A stretch of DNA of 40,547 nucleotides from Candidatus Freyarchaeota archaeon (lineage in GTDB: Archaea; Asgardarchaeota; Jordiarchaeia; Jordiarchaeales; Jordiarchaeaceae): positions 1-40,547 of the forward strand of contig JAUQZE010000042.1 of NCBI GenBank assembly GCA_030587365.1. The letters run 5' to 3'. The position numbers and the translations under genes were made by a program. Shown in pieces: positions 1 to 7,671 of the stretch (the first letter of the stretch is position 1; each line of letters begins with the position of its first letter). The notes under the pieces were generated by a model that did no database searches, was not told the DNA's origin, and saw only the letters and a list, made by a program, of their open reading frames with translations.

Positions 1-1
1 C

Positions 2-267
2 GACCCGAGCAGTGAACTCTCAGAGGTGATAGAGGATAAAAGAGATAAAATTGAGGAAAAAATCGGAGCTAACACATTCCGTGATATTAACACTCTAGCA
101 CTCTATTCTCATAACCTAGCACCAGAACATGGGAGAATGTCTTATGGAGACCCCATCCTGAGAATCCCCCGTGGGACTTAGCGGATTCCCAAAGAGCCAG
201 CGAAGCCCTGAGCTATGCACAGCGCTCTGTGAGCATAGCCAGAGAGTTTGTTAAGAGATGGTTTTAG
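2..267 (+). pseudogene. 5'-truncated, frameshifted gene fragment in the left terminal repeat
   Basis: The frame opening at base 2 is open with coding-like composition (it begins DPSSELSEVIEDKRDKIEEK and includes NTLALYSHNLAPEHG) until a TAG at 179-181. From about 131 the -1 frame continues sensibly with ENVLWRPHPENPPW, then ADSQRASEALSYAQRSVSIA, to a TAG at 265-267. Loss of one G from a G-run near 131-133 would explain the switch. No start codon lies inside the window, so the 5' part is missing or lies outside it. The inverted copy at the right end carries the same lesion. I do not recognise the family; the C-terminal part is helical. It could be a dead duplicate used only as terminal sequence, or a sign that the real ends lie further out. 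Confidence 0.5.
212..239. other. Hairpin inside the terminal repeat
   Basis: GCTATGC (212-218) pairs with GCATAGC (233-239). Inside it ACAG pairs with CTGT around a CGCT loop, leaving a two-base GA bulge. It is present identically in the right repeat. It lies in the decayed gene fragment, so it may be chance, or it may be a structural element of the replicon end. Confidence 0.4.
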
Positions 268-388
268 CTGCGCTTTGGAAGCGGAATCTGTTCTAGAACT
301 TAGCGTTATCGCTCAAAATTTTAACCCCTTATGTCTATCTTTTCCTCCCTTATAGGGGATTGTAATAGGTGTTTGCCGTTATTGAGCA

Positions 389-424
389 TCTGCGAAAGCA
401 GTTTCTTAGCACTCGGAAAAACAC
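389..424 (+). repeat. Decayed dispersed CRISPR-type repeat at inner edge of left terminal repeat
   Basis: The segment from TGCGAAAGCAGTTTCTTAGC onward aligns with the complement of the dispersed 37-nt repeat (about two thirds identity) and most closely with the variant at 510-546, which shares TGCGAAAGCAGTT. The terminal repeat stops at this element, so a repeat copy marks the boundary. Confidence 0.5.
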
Positions 425-433
425 AATGCCCCT

Positions 434-546
434 CTTGCAAAAGAAGTTCCTCAGTAACGAGGATTGAAAGACCGTTGTTTTGCTTGGATTCAGTGTGAAG
501 CTTATACTTCTTGCGAAAGCAGTTCCTCATTAATGAGGCTTATTAC
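434..546 (+). CRISPR. Mini-array: two dispersed 37-nt repeats, one 39-nt spacer
   Basis: The first repeat (434-470) is a perfect consensus copy read in the crRNA sense: it starts CTTGCAAAAG, contains CCTC-AGTAAC-GAGG and ends ATTGAAAG. A 39-nt spacer (471-509) follows, then a degenerate repeat (510-546) whose hairpin has become the palindrome CCTCATTAATGAGG and whose handle is lost. This is the only unit in the window oriented left to right, so it points inward from the left end. The units near the right end point inward the other way. Confidence 0.75.
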
Positions 547-671
547 TGGTGATTTCTTTATTTTCTGCGATTCTCTATGGTGTATATTATCTTTTTATCA
601 AAATCACTGTGGGGAAGTGGGTGAAGTCTAAAATAAAAAATTAGAGTGTATTAACGTACGGGACTGTTGGT

Positions 672-860
672 TTAGTGGGTTTTTCTTTTTTTCTGGTTTT
701 TGTTTTTGGCCTTTTTAATGGTTTTGAGGGCGGCGGTATCCTACTGTTCTACTGCGTTTTTCTAGTTTTTTGGGAATTCTAGTTGCCAGTGGTCTGCGAT
801 GAGTGAGGAGACTGCTTTGTATTCGGGTTCCAGTACCCATTTGTTTACCTGTGGTGCTGG
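672..860 (-). pseudogene. Gene remnant with two in-frame TAG codons
   Basis: Just downstream of the CARF gene, the minus strand reads as a coding-like frame: PAPQVNKWVLEPEYKAVSSL, then IADHWQLEFPKN, TAG (762-764), KNAVEQ, TAG (741-743), DTAALKTIKKAKNKNQKKRK and a TAA at 672-674. Composition stays protein-like across both amber codons, with a basic tail typical of a C-terminus. I see no start codon in frame. It is most simply a decayed gene. Because both interruptions are TAG, amber readthrough or pyrrolysine recoding is an alternative. Much of the rest of 547-908 shows nothing else. Confidence 0.35.
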
Positions 861-908
861 ATGGTTTTGGGTTTAATGTTTCTGTGGGGATGGTTTCTTG
901 GGGGTTTG

Positions 909-2609
909 TTACTCGTTTTTTCTTAGGTATGCTCTGAAGTCTTCGTGTAGTCTGGGGAATTGTAGGTCCTGTATTGTGTCTTCGAAGTGTGGGATTTCTT
1001 CTTTTAGGAGGTTTTCGGTTAGTTTTTTTAGTCGTTCGAAGGATTCTGCGTGTATTGTTGATACTCCGTGGGCTAGGATTGAATGGTTTCTCATCTGCTG
1101 GATGTTGTTGAGGAGTTCGTTTCGTAAATCGCTTTTTTTGGGGTTGGGGTCTAATGAGTTTAGGAGGTTGTAGGATTCTCTGAGTTCTAGTTTGATTTTT
1201 CCTTTTTGGTCTCTCTTTCGGCTTAGTATGTCTGCGAGTTTCTCGTCGGGGATTTTATTCAGGTCTACGTCTGTTGTTTTTATTTTGTAGTCTTCTTGTA
1301 ATTTGTATTGTGCGAGCATCTCTGTTAGGCGGTGGATTCGTGTTACGGCGTCTTCGTAGTTTAGTTCTTTTGCTCTTCTCAGAGCGTTGTTGAACATGTC
1401 GACTATTGCGGGGGGTGCTAGTCCTTTTATTTTTTCCATCGAGTCCAGTACGGTGAGTGCTCCTAGATTGATTTCAATGTGGTTGCAAAGCTTTTCGAGG
1501 GCATCGGAGTGTTGAATCCCGCAAAAGTAGCGGATATGGTTCCGAACTTTATCTAATATTTGAACCGCCGCTCTGTAGCGGAACCGATCCCAGGATACGT
1601 AAGCTATGGTTAGTGCTCGGAATATGGAAGCCAGTCTTTTCTCTTTTCCCTCTTCAAAATTTTTATAAGCCTCTCCAAAGGCTTCTATGGCGGTTCGCCA
1701 CCGATAATCGTTGAAGAGTTCCAGTCCTCTTTCAACCTGTTTGGAGGCGAAGAATTCCTGGGGATTATAGGCGAAATAAATTTCCTCTGTGCCAGTAATA
1801 ACGCGGCCTTGAGTGTCACGCTTTTTTCCTCCCACGTACACTATATTGGTATGGTATTTAACGGCGCCTATACCTAGTCCCACAGCCATTACCTTCGTTC
1901 CCCCCGTGATGTCGACATGTATATCCTCGGCTGAGTATCCTCTTTTAAAGAGTTCATTGAAAGCCTGCTCTGATACCTTTAAGCAGTGGCTAATGTCGTA
2001 TTCGTCCTCAATTTGGTAGTAATTGTAATCGTATCGCTCCTCCTTGGCACCAGTTCCCTCTAGTACCTCAGCGAGGTGTGTAAGCATATCCTTAGTGGTT
2101 AAGAAACACACGTATTCGGGTTTGAAATTATTAATAGTCTTTTTGAGCGGTTCTGGTGTGGCTCCTAGGGTGAGTATCATGGCACACCTTTTACGAAATT
2201 GATCATATTTCTGCTCAAATTTTTGAACAATGGGTTCAACCACTTCATCCGCATCCGCAAACTCAGCCGTGTTTCCATCCCAGTTCTCTATTATCCCCTG
2301 ATAACGGTCAACAAAGCCCCTCAGTAATTCGTGGAGAAGAGCCTGCACATCCGACTGATCCAAAGTATACACCGTTGAAACAGCGACAAACACATTATCC
2401 TCTTCCTTAAAATATAGGGTTCGATTTTCAAACAGAATTTGTTTAACTTTTTCTCCCTCAATTTCCTTCGACGCAGAAAGAAGAGCTGAAATAAGCCCCG
2501 GAACCAGATCCTCCTTATCCTTATCCCTAATTTTCTCGTACTGCTTAAAGTAAAAGGGTCGACCCCCCTTGTCTAGAAAAATTATCCTAGCCAGTAAAAT
2601 TTCTCTCAC
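909..2609 (-). CDS. CARF-HEPN CRISPR ancillary RNase (TIGR02710/Csm6-like) with extra N-terminal domain
   Basis: A 566-residue protein. Residues 1-125 form an alpha/beta segment (LARIIFLDKGGRPFYF) that reads like an archaeal longin/roadblock-type domain. Residues 140-285 form a CARF-type Rossmann domain with the signature VDITGGTKVMAVG (T235-GGTK). After a helical middle, the C-terminus carries RNHSILAH (R507, H514), the R-x6-H motif of HEPN ribonucleases. In known relatives cyclic oligoadenylate made by a type III complex binds CARF and activates HEPN RNA cleavage. No cas10 is present here, so the signal would have to come from the host. The start is a GTG at 2609. The 149-residue gene lies 261 bp upstream on the same strand. 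The CARF/HEPN assignment is firm; the longin call is tentative. Confidence 0.82.
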   Translation of the reverse strand: MREILLARIIFLDKGGRPFYFKQYEKIRDKDKEDLVPGLISALLSASKEIEGEKVKQILFENRTLYFKEEDNVFVAVSTVYTLDQSDVQALLHELLRGFVDRYQGIIENWDGNTAEFADADEVVEPIVQKFEQKYDQFRKRCAMILTLGATPEPLKKTINNFKPEYVCFLTTKDMLTHLAEVLEGTGAKEERYDYNYYQIEDEYDISHCLKVSEQAFNELFKRGYSAEDIHVDITGGTKVMAVGLGIGAVKYHTNIVYVGGKKRDTQGRVITGTEEIYFAYNPQEFFASKQVERGLELFNDYRWRTAIEAFGEAYKNFEEGKEKRLASIFRALTIAYVSWDRFRYRAAVQILDKVRNHIRYFCGIQHSDALEKLCNHIEINLGALTVLDSMEKIKGLAPPAIVDMFNNALRRAKELNYEDAVTRIHRLTEMLAQYKLQEDYKIKTTDVDLNKIPDEKLADILSRKRDQKGKIKLELRESYNLLNSLDPNPKKSDLRNELLNNIQQMRNHSILAHGVSTIHAESFERLKKLTENLLKEEIPHFEDTIQDLQFPRLHEDFRAYLRKNE

Positions 2610-2870
2610 CTTCCGAAATTTGCGTGTACCCCAAAATTCACCGACTTTAACTTATGTAGGAATAGTCTATACTAAAAAATATTTTTGTTTCGCACAATTG
2701 CCCGAATTGGTTCCTTAGAACCTTTTTGATTACGGTTTACTTTATTTCGCAGCCCACAACTTTAGGGTTGATGGGGTCGTTTTTAGTCTTTCTTTTGATT
2801 ATCGTTGCTCAATTCTCGTAGTTTCTTTTGCGTTTCTTTTGGGTGTTTCTCCATTTCTTTCGTTGTACCC

Positions 2871-3320
2871 TTACCGTAAATTCTCAAAATCCTTTTCGCT
2901 AATCATTCTCATCTTCCTAGGTATCATTCTGAGGGAGGCGTGGTCCAGGGCGTAAAATGTTACATACTCTCCGTCGGGACGCATTCCGGCCTTAAAAGCC
3001 TCCGATATCATCTGGTCACAGTCAAAGATGGGAACATCCATAATCCAACACGTTTCTATTAGCTGCTCCAAAACCCGTGAGATGCGCTCTTTCTCTTCTT
3101 CTGTCATTTTGTCCCACTTTGCGCAGAATATCCAATAGGGACTATACTCGTCCTCTTCGTCACTCTTTAGCTTTAAACTAAAGATAACATCTCCAGATTT
3201 TTTCCCCACAACACGAATCCCACCCGCTACAACCAGTGAGTCCTTAATATCCTCTATATTCACCGTTTCAAACTCACCCATACCACTTTCCTCCAATTCT
3301 TTTTTCCCGCCTCCGGACAT
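2871..3320 (-). CDS. Acidic 149-residue protein of unknown function, between CRISPR array and CARF-HEPN gene
   Basis: I do not recognise this family. The start is well supported: AAAGGAGGTGGGTAG immediately precedes the ATG at 3320. The protein is acidic in the middle (KSDEEDEYSPYW), has aromatic residues around YWIFCAKWDKM and ends in a basic stretch (RMIPRKMRMISEK). I see no signal peptide or membrane segment. It is the first gene downstream of a promoter made of the palindrome GAACACTGTTC (3509-3519) and a TATA-like AAAAATATATC on the same strand, and it precedes the CARF-HEPN gene. Its position suggests a role in the same signalling response, for example as partner, inhibitor or effector, but nothing in the sequence decides this. 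Confidence 0.8.
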   Translation of the reverse strand: MSGGGKKELEESGMGEFETVNIEDIKDSLVVAGGIRVVGKKSGDVIFSLKLKSDEEDEYSPYWIFCAKWDKMTEEEKERISRVLEQLIETCWIMDVPIFDCDQMISEAFKAGMRPDGEYVTFYALDHASLRMIPRKMRMISEKDFENLR

Positions 3321-3492
3321 CTACCCACCTCCTTTAACAAATTCTATCCCCAACCCCCTTAACAGGAGATAATCAGCATGAAACCATTCTTGAATTTTCA
3401 GTGAGGCTACCCAAGATAAGTGGGTTTTTTCACACAATTCGTATATCCCAAAATTCACACAATTTCAGTCGAGAGTAAAAAACAGATACCAC

Positions 3493-3519
3493 GATATATT
3501 TTTGTCTCGAACACTGTTC
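3493..3519 (-). promoter_or_regulatory. Operator GAACACTGTTC plus TATA box
   Basis: The palindrome GAACA-C-TGTTC (3509-3519) is followed five bases later on the minus strand by AAAAATATATC (3493-3503). The same arrangement occurs at 10684-10711. It would drive leftward transcription into the 149-residue and CARF-HEPN genes. A palindrome just upstream of the TATA box is usual for an archaeal activator. Confidence 0.6.
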
Positions 3520-3567
3520 CAAAAAATAGTAATTACTCAGCACACTCACAAGAACTACAGCTTATTT

Positions 3568-5327
3568 TAATAGATCCCTTATAGGTAGGCTCCAAACAAG
3601 AAAATTTCCTTATCGGAATACCGCATTAAAAAATGTTTCAATCCCTTATAGGTAGGCTCCAAACGAAATTAGCAGAGGAGAATAAACGACTGGTAGATGA
3701 AGTTTCAATCCCTTATAGGTAGGCTCCAAACGCTTTACAAGGAGCCTGAAAAGGTTCTCAGAGAAGTGTTTCAATCCCTTATAGGTAGGCTCCAAACTTG
3801 AAAAAATAGCGGAGCAATATACAAAGATAATGAAGTTTCAATCCCTTATAGGTAGGCTCCAAACGTAATTATTCTTACTTATTATTTGATGATTAAAACA
3901 GTTTCAATCCCTTATAGGTAGGCTCCAAACGATGAGTACGGCGAGATAATATCCACACCAAAACCAGTTTCAATCCCTTATAGGTAGGCTCCAAACAAGC
4001 GGTCAAAGCGGGGGTTCATATCGGGAGACAACCGGGTTTCAATCCCTTATAGGTAGGCTCCAAACGTTTTCTCTGGACAGGAAAAAACCCTGGACTAAAT
4101 AGTTTCAATCCCTTATAGGTAGGCTCCAAACTGACAGTAAAAGATTTAGATTTAATTGGTATTAAAAGGTTTCAATCCCTTATAGGTAGGCTCCAAACTC
4201 TAATCAGTTTTTCCATAACATTGCGGAATTGTCAAGTTTCAATCCCTTATAGGTAGGCTCCAAACAAATGTAACATGGGAACAGTTCCTCTTAATTTTAA
4301 GGTTTCAATCCCTTATAGGTAGGCTCCAAACAGGGATAGGGCGAGGAAGGGGCAACAAAGCGCGATAGGGTTTCAATCCCTTATAGGTAGGCTCCAAACG
4401 GAAATCACACCGCCACAAAAAGAGGCAAAGTGCGCGTTTCAATCCCTTATAGGTAGGCTCCAAACTGATGACCGCAAAAGAGGAAGCATTAGAATTTTTA
4501 AGTTTCAATCCCTTATAGGTAGGCTCCAAACTTTTCTATCCCTTCGGAGACGAGGCTTTCGTAAAAGGTTTCAATCCCTTATAGGTAGGCTCCAAACGAG
4601 TTTGTGCTAGATGTAATGGCAACGGTAGGATAGGTTTCAATCCCTTATAGGTAGGCTCCAAACTGAGCAGTCTTCTCTGTCGTTATCTGGTTCAGCTGAG
4701 TTTCAATCCCTTATAGGTAGGCTCCAAACTGGCTACCCCGTGGAGATAAACTGCGGAGCGGACTGTTTCAATCCCTTATAGGTAGGCTCCAAACGATTCA
4801 TTGCTATAGAAGTAGAAAAGGACACAGCAGGTTTCAATCCCTTATAGGTAGGCTCCAAACATGCCCAGGTTTATTATTGTAGAAAAAGTTGTCGGAGTTT
4901 CAATCCCTTATAGGTAGGCTCCAAACCCGAACTCAAGCTGTCAGGGGGTCAATTGGTTAAAGGTTTCAATCCCTTATAGGTAGGCTCCAAACGTGGTTAA
5001 AATTGAAAACAGAATCCTATGTTATTAGTGTTTCAATCCCTTATAGGTAGGCTCCAAACTAAGAATGGGGATAAGGACCCCTAACGAGATCCGGGAGGGT
5101 TTCAATCCCTTATAGGTAGGCTCCAAACTTGTTTTGATCGCCTGCTTACGGCTGAAACCGTTGTCGTTTCAATCCCTTATAGGTAGGCTCCAAACAATGT
5201 ACATATGCACCCAAATAGATGAAATTAATAAGTTTCAATCCCTTATAGGTAGGCTCCAAACGAAAAGGAAGGAAAAAGATGCAGCTCTCATTAAAAAGTT
5301 TCAATCCCTTATAGGTAGGCTCCAAAC
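3568..5327 (-). CRISPR. CRISPR array, 27 repeats of 30 nt, 26 spacers
   Basis: The repeat on the plus strand begins GTTTCAATCC, continues CTTATAGGTA and ends GGCTCCAAAC; 26 copies look identical. Repeat starts include 3568, 3635, 3702, 3768, 3835, 3901 and so on to 5298. Spacers are about 35-40 nt. The leftmost copy (3568-3597) is degenerate in its first ten bases, which marks the distal end, so the leader is on the right and transcription runs leftward. The transcript repeat ends ATTGAAAC, the usual archaeal 8-nt crRNA handle. No cas1, cas2, cas4 or effector genes adjoin it. The only cas genes in the window are cas6 (37789-38634) and a cas3-like remnant (32252-32486). Confidence 0.98.
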
Positions 5328-5725
5328 CCTCATTTTTTTGGCTTCTTTTGCCAATTGGAGGGTTTTTAGGGCTTCTTTTTGGGGGTTCCTATCTTCGACC
5401 TCTCTTGCTGCAATTTTCACGGGGGGTCGAAGGACATCCGTCTGATTTTTGATTATTATTTCTTGTTGTCCGCCTTTTTAAATCTTCGGTTTGGATTGAC
5501 GCTAATAGGTGGTGTAGGTCTTTATTGGTGCTTGTTCTGTCTGTCGATTTTTGGTTGTGTTGGAGAAGTAAACGCTTTCCCCTCTTGGTCTGATTTTTCG
5601 TTTCGTCTTTATTTTTTGGGTGATAAGTTATATTAGGTTGTTTTGAACATTGTTCACGTAATGTTAATCTGTAGGATGCTCACAGTAATCATAGTTTAAT
5701 TTACATTTTGGAGGTTTGAACAAGA
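5328..5725 (-). promoter_or_regulatory. Probable CRISPR leader and divergent regulatory region
   Basis: This 398-bp gap lies between the leader-proximal repeat and the wHTH-CARF gene. The palindrome GAACATTGTTC sits at 5645-5655. To its left, TATATTA (5630-5636) can serve as a leftward TATA box, giving an array transcript with a leader of roughly 280 nt. Read rightward the same AT-rich element would place the palindrome over the start site of the regulator gene. Both readings make this a control point shared by array and regulator. Open frames here (5134-5445, 5379-5636) look like chance. Confidence 0.5.
5645..5655. promoter_or_regulatory. Operator GAACATTGTTC upstream of the tandem CARF regulator
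   Basis: A perfect 5+5 dyad around one base, of the same form as 3509-3519 and 10701-10711. It lies 71 bp before the regulator start, so autoregulation is likely if the regulator is its ligand. It may also control the CRISPR array promoter on the opposite strand. Confidence 0.55.
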
Positions 5726-7141
5726 TTGGAAGGGGAAGGAACCCTGCGGATTATAGATTATAAGCCTGTTCTTGAAAAAGTTGAGAAGAGGGCTATTTTA
5801 GAAAGGTTAGCGGTGTCTGGGGGTGAGGTTCAGAAAAGCGAGCTTGAGAGTATCACGGAAGTACCCAGTCGCTCTCTTGACAAAATCCTGTACAAACTCG
5901 TGTCTACCCACGGAATCATAACCATTGATAACGATAGAGTTAAGTTGAGGTACAAGACGCCCCTATGCTATATTTTCGATTCTCCCGGAACTCCTTACGC
6001 TTACCTCGGCCTTTTGGGTGAGAGGAAGGGTAGGAGTAAGTGCGAGACTCAAACAGCGGTCGAAGCCCTTGAGGGCTTGGGTTTCAAGTTCGCGAGGGTT
6101 CGGGTTATTAACACAGAAAGGGGCATAGGGGAGTGGGTTGGTGCGGTTCCCAGTTATGTTGAATGGTGCCGGGTGGGAGGCGAGGATGTAAGTAGTGTTG
6201 AAAGGATGGAATCTCGGATTGAGGAGGTTCTCCCTGAGCTGTTGAGGGATTATATTCTGATTATGGATTGCACCTCTCTCACCGTTCCCGCGACCTTGGC
6301 GTTCTTTAGGCTGGCGGGCAAATTTAAAATTCCTCTAATTTACGTGTACGAGGGGACCGGTGAACTCGCTTGGGTCGCGTCAAAGGAAGACATATACCGG
6401 GAACTGATGGGCGAGAAGATAACCGAGGGGGCCCTGGATTATAAGTCTGCTCTCGAAAATGAGAATAAGAGGCGGGCTCTAAAGGAACTGGCGCATGCTG
6501 GCAGGTTAATGGGGATGAGGGGACTTGAGAGAAGATCGAAAATCCCCGTGTCCACCCTTCATACCCTCCTAGAAGACCTTTGGAGGGAAGGAATCATAAC
6601 TCGCGAGTACGGAGTTGAAATAAAGGGCAAAATCCCACTGTACGGAGTTGAATTAAGGTACAAATCTCCCCTGTGCCACATTTTCGGTTCACCCAGAACC
6701 CCCTACGCCTATCTCGGTCTTCTGGGTGAGAGGATGGGGAGGAGTGATTCCGAAACCGAAACCGCCCTCAAACTCCTTAAAAAGGAGGGCTTCACGTTCA
6801 AGAGGATTAGGATTGTCACGACACACAAAGGTGCTGCGGAGTGGGAGGGAGTCACTCTACGCAACGCTGACTGGCACCTAGTAAAGGACAATGAAATAAA
6901 GATAGTTGAAACCATGAAATCCGTGGTCGAAGGGATTCTCCGCGATTTGTTAAGAAAATATATTCTGATTTTGGACTGCACCTCCCTAACTAAGCCCGCA
7001 ACCATAGCGTACTATAAACTCGCGATAAAATACAAAATCCCCCTTGTTTACGTGTATGAGGATAGAAAAGAACTCACCTGGATCATATCGAAGGAAGACC
7101 TACAGAAGGAATTATTACCCTCAACTGAAAAAGAAGATTAA
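5726..7141 (+). CDS. Tandem wHTH-CARF-like regulator (internally duplicated)
   Basis: A 471-residue protein built from two copies of the same unit: a winged-helix region (about residues 12-75 and 240-310) followed by a Rossmann-like domain (about 76-235 and 311-471). Each Rossmann half contains TPYAYLGLLGER, a serine-rich ETxTA helix and the motif LxMDCTSLTxPAT before a K-I-P-L-x-Y-V-Y-E strand. This resembles the CARF plan in which a T-G-G-T loop binds cyclic oligoadenylate, with DCTSLT in its place. Csa3-type archaeal regulators pair CARF with wHTH and work as homodimers; here the fusion would make the dimer within one chain. The start is a TTG with GGAGG 11 bases upstream. It sits beside the CRISPR leader. 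CARF membership is inferred from fold pattern. Confidence 0.7.
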   Translation: MEGEGTLRIIDYKPVLEKVEKRAILERLAVSGGEVQKSELESITEVPSRSLDKILYKLVSTHGIITIDNDRVKLRYKTPLCYIFDSPGTPYAYLGLLGERKGRSKCETQTAVEALEGLGFKFARVRVINTERGIGEWVGAVPSYVEWCRVGGEDVSSVERMESRIEEVLPELLRDYILIMDCTSLTVPATLAFFRLAGKFKIPLIYVYEGTGELAWVASKEDIYRELMGEKITEGALDYKSALENENKRRALKELAHAGRLMGMRGLERRSKIPVSTLHTLLEDLWREGIITREYGVEIKGKIPLYGVELRYKSPLCHIFGSPRTPYAYLGLLGERMGRSDSETETALKLLKKEGFTFKRIRIVTTHKGAAEWEGVTLRNADWHLVKDNEIKIVETMKSVVEGILRDLLRKYILILDCTSLTKPATIAYYKLAIKYKIPLVYVYEDRKELTWIISKEDLQKELLPSTEKED

Positions 7142-7358
7142 GAAACGCAGACTGACCATAGATTTGTTAAGTAATATGAGTTCCTGGAAAAATTATTAAC
7201 GGCAAACCACGCAGTTTTATTCCCACAAAAATTGCTCAAAAATTTTTCCATTTAAAATTCGCAAATAATAGGTTCCTACTTTAAAAATTTAATTCCGGTT
7301 TCTAAAAGACTGCTTTCAAAAAAATTAATTTTTGTTTCAAACGATTTGTATCTTTTTC

Positions 7359-7395
7359 CTCAAGCCTCGTTACTGAGAAAACTGTTTCTGCCCAA
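7359..7395 (-). repeat. Decayed solo copy of dispersed CRISPR-type repeat
   Basis: The core CCTCGTTACTGAG is intact and is flanked by CAAG and by CTGTTTCTGC in the expected places. The 5' CTTTCAAT and the terminal TTGCAAG have diverged. No second repeat is found at spacer distance. Confidence 0.55.
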
Positions 7396-7467
7396 CATTC
7401 TAAATGGAGTGAAACGCGGATTTTGTAAAAGTTATGCGCCAACTTGATTTACGGGGCAATTTGCAGA

Positions 7468-7608
7468 ATGGGACTTTTTGTACAAGGTCAGCTGTTTTTC
7501 GGACTCGTGGATACGTATACTGGTCATAGTGCTGGGTTAAGTTGTATGGGAGCAGGTGTGTTTCCCTCCGACGTTTATAAGTTTTTTAGATATTTAATAG
7601 GGAGATGA
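7468..7608 (+). CDS. Possible 46-residue hydrophobic small protein
   Basis: ATG at 7468, TGA at 7606-7608. The product begins MGLFVQGQLFFGLVDTYTGH and ends KFFRYLIGR. The frame is open upstream to about 7425 with similar composition (ANLIYGAICR), so it could also be the tail of a decayed gene. There is no clear ribosome binding site. I do not recognise it. Confidence 0.22.
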   Translation: MGLFVQGQLFFGLVDTYTGHSAGLSCMGAGVFPSDVYKFFRYLIGR

Positions 7609-7671
7609 CTTAACCACAAACTCGGAATAAAAGATAAAAAAGAAAAAAAGAGAGAAGTGAGTTGTCTAGCC

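Larger units (their letters stand above)
1..425. repeat. Left terminal inverted repeat
   Basis: These 425 bases match the reverse complement of 40124-40547 with only about six substitutions and one single-base indel. Both copies begin exactly at the window edge (CGACCCGAGCAG at the left end, its complement at the right). The repeat contains a gene fragment (2-267), a bulged hairpin (212-239) and, at its inner edge, a decayed copy of the dispersed 37-nt repeat (389-424). Matching ends on a whole contig fit a linear replicon with terminal inverted repeats, or a large invertible or transposable segment. Confidence 0.93.
7142..7671. other. Convergent intergenic region with decayed repeat
   Basis: This 530-bp gap separates the regulator and peptidase genes, which end facing each other. 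It holds one decayed dispersed repeat (7359-7395) and one weak short ORF (7468-7608). T-rich and A-rich runs on both flanks may serve as terminators. I see no other gene. Confidence 0.5.

Noticed and set aside
321..530. 69-residue minus-strand frame across the left terminal repeat edge
   Set aside because: It runs over the mini-array repeats and the terminal repeat boundary; the right end has no equivalent, and the text follows the repeat sequence.
4305..5445. Open frames across the CRISPR array (4305-4529 minus, 5134-5445 plus) with repeated peptide units
   Set aside because: They are translations of the CRISPR repeats themselves (LEPTYKGLK, FQSLIGRLQT) and have no start signals.
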